DNA of 64,000 nt from assembly GCF_003473295.1 (NCBI RefSeq), contig NZ_QRMP01000010.1, positions 29,172 through 93,171 of the forward strand. Direction: 5' to 3'. Shown in pieces: positions 51,637 to 59,966 of the stretch. Position numbers and translations under genes: made by a program. The notes beneath the pieces are model-generated. The model ran no database searches. It was not told where the DNA came from and worked only from the letters and a program-made list of their open reading frames with translations. Source of the stretch: Parabacteroides sp. AM08-6 (lineage in GTDB: Bacteria > Bacteroidota > Bacteroidia > Bacteroidales > Tannerellaceae). The stretch's first letter is position 1. Each line of letters starts with the position of its first letter.

Positions 51637-53976
51637 TCATTTACTTACGGCAAAAACAGAACTTACAGGCTCCAAATGTAAGCGGAAACGAGTAAATGTT
51701 TCTCCGGAAGCATTTTTTTGATATTCAGTATCCTTCCATTTCGCGATACTGCCGGTATGAGGATTCCATTTTTCCAGACATAAACGACCTCTTAAAGTAA
51801 CCCAGGTATCTACAGTCTTGTCCGATGAGTTCGCAAACAGGTAAATGTCCTGTCCCTCTTTCTGTTTATGGATATAAGACAACATTCCCAACTTTTCAGA
51901 AGGAAGGTTTCTATACTCATCCACCCCTAAAAGTGGACAAGTCAAGGCATCCGGTTGATTCAAAGCCTCTACGGCATCAATCCGGACATCCGGCTCCGGC
52001 AACAATGTATCGACAGCCTTTTCTAACGCATCCTTTTCCGCAAGAGGCAAAAACATGGACTGTCCTCCTTTTCCATTGATTACAGAAATAGATTCCGCAG
52101 GCATTGGGTCTCTTGAATCGATATGGAATATTTCCTTTACCAAAGCTACGACTTCATCGTCACGTCCAAATTCTGCGGATTTGGACGGTAATAAATTGGT
52201 TGCTAAAATCTTTCCTCCTGCGTTATAAAAATCACGAATCCTTTTCAATGTCTCTACAGAAAGGATTTTCGAAGAGGGCATTATCAATAATTTATACGCC
52301 TGATGCGTCTGTTTGGTATCCAAAAAAATCTGGCCGTCCTGTATCCGGTATTTATCTTTCAATAACTCTTCCGGATGAACGAAAGTAAAGTCTTTCCGTA
52401 ATTGCCCGGTCAACATATCGCTTATCCGGTTGTAATCGGTATGAGGAGGTACATCTTTTCCACAAACCGGTCGACTCGGATTTTCCTGTTCAAACCAAGC
52501 TTCCAACGCTTCTATCGGGTAAAGCAAAGCAATATCTGCAACTCGGTTCCCGTTTTCCAACAAAGAGATTGAACGTCCTACATAATCACTATATCGGTGC
52601 AAAGCCGGTCCCAGCAACTTACTGTAATGTGCTATCAGAGGTGGGATTTTTACCAGATTCGGGTCATACCACATCCCATGAGGAACCAGGAAATTTGCTC
52701 CGCGCACCATGATTTCCATTGCTCCTCGATATAGCATAAAAGAGTCCATCTCCGCTATATAGTTGCCATAAATCTCGACCGCCACATTCGGCCGGTCCAT
52801 CGCTTCGGCTACCGAACTTATCAATTTAAATCCCGGACGCCCGTATGGATAACCATGAATAGCATCCATCAAAGGGACCGGAGTATGACGATAATATTTA
52901 AACGGATCACCATACATATCTACAGATGTCGGTTCATAGTTTCCGGGTGGATGTCCCATACTCAGCAAGCCATTATCGGTACTCCACTCACCTACTTTCT
53001 TCGGAAAGCCCTCTCCAACCATTTCAGCCCGCAAACCATAAAAAGCCACACGGGTCGCCTCTGTTTCCGGACCAATATTATACCACAAAGCCGGATAATA
53101 CAAAACTGCTTTCTTATTATAACGTTTTTCAAAATTCCGTGTCAACGCCAAATTCCAAAAACGTGAGTTACCAAGATAACCGACATCATCAAAAAAAGTC
53201 CTTCGGATTGTCTTTCCGAAATAATCCTGAAAACGGGACTTATACTGTTCGTAGGTCATCGAAATAAACTGCTCGACAGCTTCCGAATCCATATAATCCA
53301 AACGCGCATCCACATTATACTCCAGATAAAATGACATGACTTTCCATTTTCCGGCTGGTGCATCCCATTTCAATACATCATCCGACACATTATCTGTCAG
53401 GTCTACACGTTCCAATGTTTCCATATTCATAGCCATCGCTCCCATAAAAGCATCCTTCACCTGAACTTTCTCAATGATTTTTCTCGGACCGACAATATCC
53501 GCTTCCTGTTTGGATAAACGCTTTTGCGTATACTGTGGATATTCTTTCGTCATTTTTCCACCCATCACTCCGCTGGGGAAATCCACATCGTCATATAAGA
53601 TGACCTCTGTTCCCAATTGATGCGAACATTCCAGAATATCCCGGTATCTGTCGAAATAACCATCTGATAAGTATGCCGGAGTCGTACCCGGACAAACACC
53701 ATTTCCTCCCCACATCGTAGCCGGAGTCAACGGCAAAACAGATACACCTCCGAAACCATCCTTTTTACAGGCATCCGTTAGCTGTTCGTAAATACCTTCT
53801 TTTGTCAACTCTCCATTTATATGCCAAAAAGGCTGTGGCCGGTATTTGTTAGGAGGACTGATAAAATTTGCTTTCATCTCTTTCCTGCTTTTAACAGCAG
53901 AATCATTACAGCCCACATGCCCCAAGAACAGCACACACACGCCCAACACAATTCCCAGTTTTTTCATATCATTCAT
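51637..53976 (-). CDS. GH106-like glycosyl hydrolase, lipoprotein
   Basis: This 779-residue lipoprotein (lipid cysteine in GHVGC) begins with a TIM-barrel typical of GH106-related enzymes. Diagnostic stretches are PFWHINGELTKEGIYEQLTDACKKDGFGGVSVLPL, HQLGTEVILYDDVDFPSGVMGG, RRTFFDDVGY and VAVEIYGNY. A long region of beta domains follows. GH106 enzymes are alpha-L-rhamnosidases acting on rhamnogalacturonan. This protein is shorter and diverged, so rhamnosidase activity is probable but not certain. It is the first gene of the minus-strand cluster, 32 bp before the unknown lipoprotein, with a -7 box at 54006-54013. Confidence 0.75.
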   Translation of the reverse strand: MNDMKKLGIVLGVCVLFLGHVGCNDSAVKSRKEMKANFISPPNKYRPQPFWHINGELTKEGIYEQLTDACKKDGFGGVSVLPLTPATMWGGNGVCPGTTPAYLSDGYFDRYRDILECSHQLGTEVILYDDVDFPSGVMGGKMTKEYPQYTQKRLSKQEADIVGPRKIIEKVQVKDAFMGAMAMNMETLERVDLTDNVSDDVLKWDAPAGKWKVMSFYLEYNVDARLDYMDSEAVEQFISMTYEQYKSRFQDYFGKTIRRTFFDDVGYLGNSRFWNLALTRNFEKRYNKKAVLYYPALWYNIGPETEATRVAFYGLRAEMVGEGFPKKVGEWSTDNGLLSMGHPPGNYEPTSVDMYGDPFKYYRHTPVPLMDAIHGYPYGRPGFKLISSVAEAMDRPNVAVEIYGNYIAEMDSFMLYRGAMEIMVRGANFLVPHGMWYDPNLVKIPPLIAHYSKLLGPALHRYSDYVGRSISLLENGNRVADIALLYPIEALEAWFEQENPSRPVCGKDVPPHTDYNRISDMLTGQLRKDFTFVHPEELLKDKYRIQDGQIFLDTKQTHQAYKLLIMPSSKILSVETLKRIRDFYNAGGKILATNLLPSKSAEFGRDDEVVALVKEIFHIDSRDPMPAESISVINGKGGQSMFLPLAEKDALEKAVDTLLPEPDVRIDAVEALNQPDALTCPLLGVDEYRNLPSEKLGMLSYIHKQKEGQDIYLFANSSDKTVDTWVTLRGRLCLEKWNPHTGSIAKWKDTEYQKNASGETFTRFRLHLEPVSSVFAVSK

Positions 53977-54005
53977 ACATTAAGCAATAGGAAACATTTG
54001 AGATT

Positions 54006-54013
54006 CAAAGTTA
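54006..54013 (-). promoter_or_regulatory. -7 box for the GH106-like cluster
   Basis: The minus strand reads TAACTTTG, 30 nt ahead of the first gene's start codon. Confidence 0.5.
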
Positions 54014-54238
54014 TCAAAATATTTCTTCCTCACAGATGTTTCCTCTCTAATTTTTAGTTTCTATGCTCAAAAACAAGCGAATCTGCCCTTTTTCCCAATT
54101 TCTCTCAATTTTCCAAGAAAAATAGAGACAAAAAACAATCGAATGTCGTAAATTTGTCATTGAACAAAGAGACTAAACATCTCTCGTTTTTTCTCATTTT
54201 CCTCCCGATAAAAATTCTTTCAACAATTGTATATTTTG

Positions 54239-54310
54239 CTTTCAACATATATGGAAAGAAAAAAAGATAATTATGCTTTTTACTTTCAACATATATGGAA
54301 AGTATATTTG
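54239..54310 (+). repeat. Twin CTTTCAACATATAT motifs with -7 box
   Basis: CTTTCAACATATATGGAAAG occurs at 54239-54258 and again at 54283-54302. The second is followed directly by TATATTTG (54303-54310). A weaker relative (CTTTCAACAATTG then TATATTTTG) precedes the first. The same 20-bp motif with one change occurs inside the palindrome at 23.7 kb, again just before a -7-like box. It looks like an operator-promoter unit; transcription would run towards the TonB receptor gene 290 bp away. Confidence 0.65.
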
Positions 54311-54569
54311 CTTGAGACAAAATGGAACAAAGGATAGAAGAAAACTCTCCATACCACCCATCCTTTCTTTATCTGTAAGTAATCCTTTTTTAGATGGTTC
54401 ATTAACGCTGACAAAAAAACTCCGTAATCTTTCTTTCCCATCATGTATCAATACCAATTGTTCAAATGTCAAACTCCTACGTCTGTTACAAAAGCAAAAG
54501 CAACGTGATTGTAATACTTTTGTTTCAAGACATTAACATCTCTGTTATTTTTTAGAAATATAGCACTTC
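54311..54569. other. Leader region without a recognised gene
   Basis: This 259-bp stretch would be the 5' leader of any transcript from the 54303 promoter. I see no convincing coding frame and no known riboswitch fold. A second TACTTTTG box lies near 54517. Confidence 0.4.
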
Positions 54570-54577
54570 TACTTTTG
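54570..54577 (+). promoter_or_regulatory. -7 box for the TonB receptor gene
   Basis: TACTTTTG, 26 nt ahead of the ATG at 54604. It shows that the in-frame ATG at 54577 is too early to be the start. Confidence 0.55.
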
Positions 54578-54603
54578 TGGCAAAAAGCAAAGACAGTGTA
54601 GAT

Positions 54604-57303
54604 ATGAGAAAAGGATTATTTTTACTGCTATTATTGTTAAGCGTAACTGGAATAGAAGCAAAAGTAGTAAAAGGCAAAGTAAAAGACCGCCAATCGGGTG
54701 AAGAAATTATTGGAGCCACTATCGTCGTCAAAGAAGACCCATCCAAAGGAACTGTTTCCGGCTTAGATGGAAGTTTTACTCTTACACTAAAAGATAATGC
54801 AGGTACATTAATATGCTCGTATATTGGTTACAAAAATGCAGAATACAAACTGAGTGGAAAGGAACACGATCACGACATTGAAATCATATTGGATAGTGTT
54901 ATCGAAGAATTAAATGAAATCGTTGTGACAGGTATCAACCACGGACGAACGGAAAACGCAGCACGAGATATTGAAAAACGTGCCATGAACGTGGTAAATG
55001 TGATGAGCGCAAAAGCTATTGAACTATCTCCCGATTTAACCGTTGCCAATGTCATCCAGCGCATGTCGGGAGTGACAGTAGAACGCAGCAGCACCGGAGA
55101 AGGACAATATGCCATTCTTCGCGGAATGGATAAACGATATAATTATACATTGGTTAACGGTGTTAAAATTCCTAGTCCTGACAATAAAAACCGCTTTGTT
55201 CCTCTGGATATTTTTCCTTCGGAACTGTTAGACCGGTTGGAAGTAACAAAATCACTCACAGCCAATATGGAAGGTGACGGAATCGGTGGAGCAGTCAATC
55301 TAATTATGAAAGATGCTCCCAATGAACGGAAATTCTCTATCAATTTATCTACCGGATATAACTCACTTTTTTTTGACCGAGATTTCCTCTCATTCAATCA
55401 CTCAGCAATCACAAAAAAATCTCCGAACGAGATTCATGGAACGGATTATGCCGTCACAATGGATGACTTTACATCTGCCAACTTGCACATGAAGTCTAAA
55501 ACAGCACTACCCGATTTAGTTGCCGGCATTTCTTATGGAGACCGTTTCTTCTACGATAAATTAGGAATAATTCTTGCTGGCAATTTCCAAAATAATAAAC
55601 GAGGAAAAGAAAGTGATATTTACTATCAACCTGGAAGCAACTATACCGGAATCACAGACCGTTTCTTCTCCGAAGTGCAAACACGGCTCGGAGCACATGC
55701 TAAATTCGATTATCACATCAACAGCCGGAATAAGCTGATGTGGTACAATGGATACATCAATATGAGAAGTTCACAAATCCGTGATGCTGTTAACCCTGAA
55801 TGGGAAACAATCCGCATGCGTTATAATAGACAATACATTGTCAGTTCCACTTTGAAAGGAGAACATAGCCTACTAAGAAGCAATGCTCTAAAACTGAACT
55901 GGTCTGCCATACTGTCCAAAGCATATAACGAAACACCGGATAATGCGGAAATTGAACTAACCACTGCTCAAAGCGGGTTACAGACAGTTGCTATCAATCA
56001 TGGTGCTACCCGACGTTGGGAACATAACTCCGACCGTGATAAAGCAGGATACCTTGACTTGTCTTATCACTGGAACTTGTGCAACCATTCCTCGCTCGAT
56101 ATTTCCACTGGTGGTATGTACAGAAACAAGAAACGGGACAGTTACTTCAATTCTTATACATTCAAACCTATTGCCGACCAGCGAACACAAGTCAGAGGAG
56201 AGGATTGGACGAATTTTGACGAGATTAAGTTTGAAGTTAAAAGATTCGGTAATCTAAGCGACCCGCTAAACTATGATGCGACAGAAAAGATTGGTGCCGG
56301 ATACGGAATGGCCAAATATACATACGGAAAATTAGAACTTATAACCGGAGTACGTGTAGAACATACCAATCAAGGATATGAACTTAAATTCACAACCGAA
56401 GGAGCACGTAACATCGGAAATCAAAAATACGTAGACGTATTACCTGATTTTCACCTGAAATATACGGTTCACAAGAATGCCAATCTGCGATTCTCATACG
56501 CAAGAGCCATTAACCGCCCTAGTTTCTTTGAAATCGTACCATACAATATCATTAATGAAGAATATAAAGAAAAGGGTAATCCGGATTTACAACGTACTAT
56601 TTCCGACAATATTGACTTACGCTACGAATACTTTCCTCGTTCATCAGAGCAGTTTATGATTGGAGCTTTTTACAAGCGAATCCAAGACCCCATCGAATAC
56701 GGGCTGAAAATCAGCGGACAAGATGTGTACTATATGCCGGATAACTTCGGAACTGCACACAACTCAGGAGTCGAAGTAGACGTGATGAAGTATTTCAATT
56801 GGATAGGTATCAAGGCAAATTACACTTATACCCATTCCAGAATCAAAACTCCTAAAACACTGTTAATCCCTAATCCAGACCCGAATGCGGAAACAAATAC
56901 AGTAACGACAACTGTTGAACAGAAACGTCCATTATTCGGACAAGCGGCACATGTAGCCAATTTTTCCTTATTATTTAAAGAAACAAAACATGGTTGGGAC
57001 GGGCAGATTGCATTCGGATATACCGGTAAAAGAATGGTTAGTATATCCCGCTATTATAATAATGATATTTGGGAAGACGGTTATGTCAAATTAGATACTT
57101 CCATTGAGAAATCGTTCAAATGTGGCCTCTGCCTATTTGCCAAAGCATCCAATTTACTAAATACCCCGCTGATACGCTATACACCATGCAACCAGCAAAA
57201 TGAAACTCTTTCGAAAGAAATCGAACGCCACAAAAGCGGAGTCACCGAGCGCAAGGAGCATTACGGACAATCCATATTGGTGGGAGTGAGATTTAAACTT
57301 TAA
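54604..57303 (+). CDS. TonB-dependent outer-membrane receptor without SusD partner
   Basis: This 899-residue receptor has a signal peptide (MRKGLFLLLLLLSVTGIEA), a carboxypeptidase-like domain (about 20-105, KGKVKDRQSGEEIIGATI) and a plug (LTVANVIQRMSGVTVERSS; DGIGGAVNLIMK). The barrel ends in ILVGVRFKL. I chose ATG 54604 because it begins the signal; an in-frame ATG nine codons earlier overlaps the -7 box. It lacks an STN domain and has no SusD gene. The next genes encode a beta-helix lipoprotein and an acid-phosphatase-like enzyme, so it may import a phosphorylated or phosphate-releasing compound. The ligand is unknown. Confidence 0.9.
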   Translation: MRKGLFLLLLLLSVTGIEAKVVKGKVKDRQSGEEIIGATIVVKEDPSKGTVSGLDGSFTLTLKDNAGTLICSYIGYKNAEYKLSGKEHDHDIEIILDSVIEELNEIVVTGINHGRTENAARDIEKRAMNVVNVMSAKAIELSPDLTVANVIQRMSGVTVERSSTGEGQYAILRGMDKRYNYTLVNGVKIPSPDNKNRFVPLDIFPSELLDRLEVTKSLTANMEGDGIGGAVNLIMKDAPNERKFSINLSTGYNSLFFDRDFLSFNHSAITKKSPNEIHGTDYAVTMDDFTSANLHMKSKTALPDLVAGISYGDRFFYDKLGIILAGNFQNNKRGKESDIYYQPGSNYTGITDRFFSEVQTRLGAHAKFDYHINSRNKLMWYNGYINMRSSQIRDAVNPEWETIRMRYNRQYIVSSTLKGEHSLLRSNALKLNWSAILSKAYNETPDNAEIELTTAQSGLQTVAINHGATRRWEHNSDRDKAGYLDLSYHWNLCNHSSLDISTGGMYRNKKRDSYFNSYTFKPIADQRTQVRGEDWTNFDEIKFEVKRFGNLSDPLNYDATEKIGAGYGMAKYTYGKLELITGVRVEHTNQGYELKFTTEGARNIGNQKYVDVLPDFHLKYTVHKNANLRFSYARAINRPSFFEIVPYNIINEEYKEKGNPDLQRTISDNIDLRYEYFPRSSEQFMIGAFYKRIQDPIEYGLKISGQDVYYMPDNFGTAHNSGVEVDVMKYFNWIGIKANYTYTHSRIKTPKTLLIPNPDPNAETNTVTTTVEQKRPLFGQAAHVANFSLLFKETKHGWDGQIAFGYTGKRMVSISRYYNNDIWEDGYVKLDTSIEKSFKCGLCLFAKASNLLNTPLIRYTPCNQQNETLSKEIERHKSGVTERKEHYGQSILVGVRFKL

Positions 57304-57343
57304 TAGAAAAGAAACATTTTTACAATATAATATCATAAAGAAT

Positions 57344-58717
57344 ATGAAAATTAAAAGTTTTTTAATGAGTGTTTTTACGCTGTCCATGATGTTAACAGCG
57401 TGTAGTGACGACGACAACATCAACATTGATGGAGGAGATACAGGAGAAGAAGAAACTGTAACAGGTGAAGTTTCAGGTATATGGGAGAGAAATTCAACCA
57501 TCAATGTTGACGGACACCTCACCATTCCTCAAGGAAAGAGCTTAACCATCGAAGAAGGTGTAAAAATTATAGTTAACACAGACGGGGTAGGAGTCAATCA
57601 TACCCCTATCGAAATTATTGTAGACGGAAGCTTATATTGCAAAGGGACAGAGGAGAATCCAATACTATTTAGCATCCCTGAAGCAGAACGTACTAGTACA
57701 AATACTTTTAAGGGACTTTGGGGAGGCATCGTTGCGACCAACAATTGCCCGGAAATGTTAATTAATCATACAGTTATCGAATATACCGGAGGAGAGGTAC
57801 TTACAGACTCTCCATCTGCACTAAAAGAAATATATACTCCTGGAGATGATAATGTTCCGCAAATCACAACAAACAACGTGAACGGACAATACGTCATCAT
57901 AAACTCTACTCTCAGAAACGGAGTATCTGATGCCATCTACATGATGGGAGGAAAAGGCATCATCGCCAATAATTTGTTTGTGGCAAACGGAGAAACAGGA
58001 GGAGAAGCTATTAACGTCAAAGCCGGTTGCAAAGTAGAAGCTGCCTTTAACGTGATATATAGTCCGAACACCAACGGTTTGAAACTCTCCAGTTCAGGAC
58101 AGAACGATGAGGCCGGACGTTATCAGGCATTAATCAATGCTTACAACAATACAATTATTAATGCCGGATGGAGACGCGATGGTACTAAAGGAGGCTCCGC
58201 TTACATTGAAAAAAATGCGTTAGTCAATGTTTTTAATAATTTAATGGTTAACTGTAAATTCAAAGCAATGGTGCCCAGTTGGGGAACTCCAGCACCGGAT
58301 GCTGGCTGTGACAATAATTCTATTATTAATTACAACTACTATGCTTCCGGCTCTCAACAAAGCTCTTTGACACAAGATATCGAAAACGGTACTATCACCG
58401 CTTATGCCGGCTATACATTAAAAAATAAAAATTACAATGATGCTATTGATCAGAACAGCATCATTAGTGCTTTCGCTGGAGATGACGCTACCAATCCAAA
58501 ATTCATAAACTTCCCCTATAATACCAATGAGCTAAACAGTTACACGTATGACAACTCATGGAATTTTCATGTAACTGCAGATAGTCCGGTATTAAGCGGA
58601 GCATGCAGTGACTTTAGCGGAAAAACATTCTTCAATACCAATGGACTTACCATAAACGGGCAATCATATACAACCCCAACACCACAAGCACGTTTTGGAG
58701 CATATGGAACAAATTAA
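57344..58717 (+). CDS. Beta-helix-like lipoprotein
   Basis: This 457-residue lipoprotein (lipid cysteine C20, followed by an acidic spacer SDDDNINIDGGDTGEEE) has repeated short strands with Asn and Gly turns typical of a right-handed parallel beta-helix. Examples are VDGHLTIPQGKSLTIEEGVKI, INHTVIEYTGG, IINSTLRNGVSDAIYM and NAYNNTIINAGW. The 'W..GIVATNNCPEML' region resembles surface-exposed pectate-lyase-like proteins, but no catalytic calcium site is evident. It is probably the surface lipoprotein partner of the TonB receptor 40 bp upstream. A binding role is inferred. Confidence 0.75.
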   Translation: MKIKSFLMSVFTLSMMLTACSDDDNINIDGGDTGEEETVTGEVSGIWERNSTINVDGHLTIPQGKSLTIEEGVKIIVNTDGVGVNHTPIEIIVDGSLYCKGTEENPILFSIPEAERTSTNTFKGLWGGIVATNNCPEMLINHTVIEYTGGEVLTDSPSALKEIYTPGDDNVPQITTNNVNGQYVIINSTLRNGVSDAIYMMGGKGIIANNLFVANGETGGEAINVKAGCKVEAAFNVIYSPNTNGLKLSSSGQNDEAGRYQALINAYNNTIINAGWRRDGTKGGSAYIEKNALVNVFNNLMVNCKFKAMVPSWGTPAPDAGCDNNSIINYNYYASGSQQSSLTQDIENGTITAYAGYTLKNKNYNDAIDQNSIISAFAGDDATNPKFINFPYNTNELNSYTYDNSWNFHVTADSPVLSGACSDFSGKTFFNTNGLTINGQSYTTPTPQARFGAYGTN

Positions 58718-58725
58718 AATAATAT

Positions 58726-59667
58726 TTGTACAATATGAGATTTAAAAGCTTATTTCTATTTATATTTATTACAGTCAGCACGGCTATTCAAGCCCAGCTG
58801 ACTGATTACGCTATATTTGACAAAAAGTTTAATTTCTATATTGCTAATGACTTGGGGCGTAACGGTTATTACGACCAAAAGAATATAGCCGAACTTATGG
58901 GAACAATGGCAGAAGAAATCGGTCCCGAGTTTATTCTTGCCACAGGAGACGTTCATCATTTCGAAGGTGTCCAAAGTGTAAACGATCCTTTATGGATGAC
59001 AAACTACGAACTTATTTACACACATCCAGAACTTATGATTGACTGGTTTCCTGTTTTGGGAAATCACGAATATCGTGGAAATACTCAAGCAGTATTAGAT
59101 TATACGAATATAAGTCGCCGCTGGTCTATGCCCGAGCGTTATTATACCAAAGTATTTGAAGAAAAAGGTATCACTATTCGCATTATCTGGATAGATACAA
59201 CTCCTCTGATTGACAAATATCGTACTGAAAACGATAAATACCCCGATGCTTGTAAACAAGATATCAATAAACAATTATCATGGTTAGAATCTGTTTTATC
59301 CGATGCAAAAGAAAATTGGATTATCGTAGCCGGTCATCACCCTATCCACGCATACACATCAAAAGAAGAGAGTGAACGTCTCAACATGCAAAAACGTGTA
59401 GATTCTATTTTACAAAAATATAAAGTAGATATGTATATCTGTGGTCATATCCATAACTTCCAGCATATCCGTATTCCGGGAAATAACATAGACTACATTG
59501 TCAATTCTTCCGCTTCACTGGCACGTGAAGTAAAGCCCATTGAAGGAACAAAGTTTTGTAGTTCTGAACCGGGATTCTCAGTTTGTTCCATTGATAAAAA
59601 AGAACTGATTCTACGCATGATAGACAAAACAGGGAAAATACTTCATACCATAACCCGAAAGAAGTAG
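58726..59667 (+). CDS. TRAP-like metallophosphoesterase, exported
   Basis: This 313-residue protein has a signal peptide (about 1-18) and all metallophosphatase blocks: ANDLGRNGYYDQ, LATGDVHHFEGVQ, LGNHEYRGN, VAGHHPIHAY and CGHIHNFQH. The arrangement, including 'EGVQSVNDPLW', closely follows mammalian tartrate-resistant acid phosphatase (GD-NFYF-TGVQD). However, the metal-ligand tyrosine that gives purple phosphatases their colour is His here (GDVHH). It is therefore a related phosphatase with a changed metal site. It is the third gene of the TonB receptor-lipoprotein unit, 8 bp downstream, and probably releases phosphate from an imported ester. Confidence 0.85.
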   Translation: MYNMRFKSLFLFIFITVSTAIQAQLTDYAIFDKKFNFYIANDLGRNGYYDQKNIAELMGTMAEEIGPEFILATGDVHHFEGVQSVNDPLWMTNYELIYTHPELMIDWFPVLGNHEYRGNTQAVLDYTNISRRWSMPERYYTKVFEEKGITIRIIWIDTTPLIDKYRTENDKYPDACKQDINKQLSWLESVLSDAKENWIIVAGHHPIHAYTSKEESERLNMQKRVDSILQKYKVDMYICGHIHNFQHIRIPGNNIDYIVNSSASLAREVKPIEGTKFCSSEPGFSVCSIDKKELILRMIDKTGKILHTITRKK

Positions 59668-59720
59668 AGTTTCTCTTATCAACAAAAATAAATTCTACTC
59701 TCTATAAATATAGACAATGC

Positions 59721-59760
59721 GAGGTGTCTCTTTTATCACAAAAGGGGCACCTTTCTTTTA
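59721..59760 (+). terminator. Terminator of the TonB receptor-phosphatase operon
   Basis: AGGTGTCTCTTTT pairs with AAAAGGGGCACCT (two G-U) around five bases, followed by TTCTTTT. Confidence 0.8.
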
Positions 59761-59924
59761 TCACAAAATCTTATCAGATATACTTATAAGAATATTTTCA
59801 CCTTGTTGAACAAATATGGTCAATTTTCAGTAGCTATGCTCTTCTATTCTGTCTTTCAAAATATATTTCTTTTGTCATTTGTTAAATTCTTAGGAGAAAA
59901 CACCTGACAAACAATAAAGTTGCG

Positions 59925-59932
59925 TAACTTTG
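59925..59932 (+). promoter_or_regulatory. -7 box for the GH38-like gene
   Basis: TAACTTTG, 35 nt ahead of the start codon at 59967. Confidence 0.55.
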
Positions 59933-59966
59933 TCTTAATAAGCATTGTATCAAACAGAAACTATTC

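Noticed and set aside
54105..54472. Minus-strand frames of 70-76 codons over the twin CTTTCAACATATAT motifs
   Set aside because: They are low-complexity, rich in Phe/Lys/Tyr, translate the repeated motif itself (FPYMLK) and resemble no protein family.
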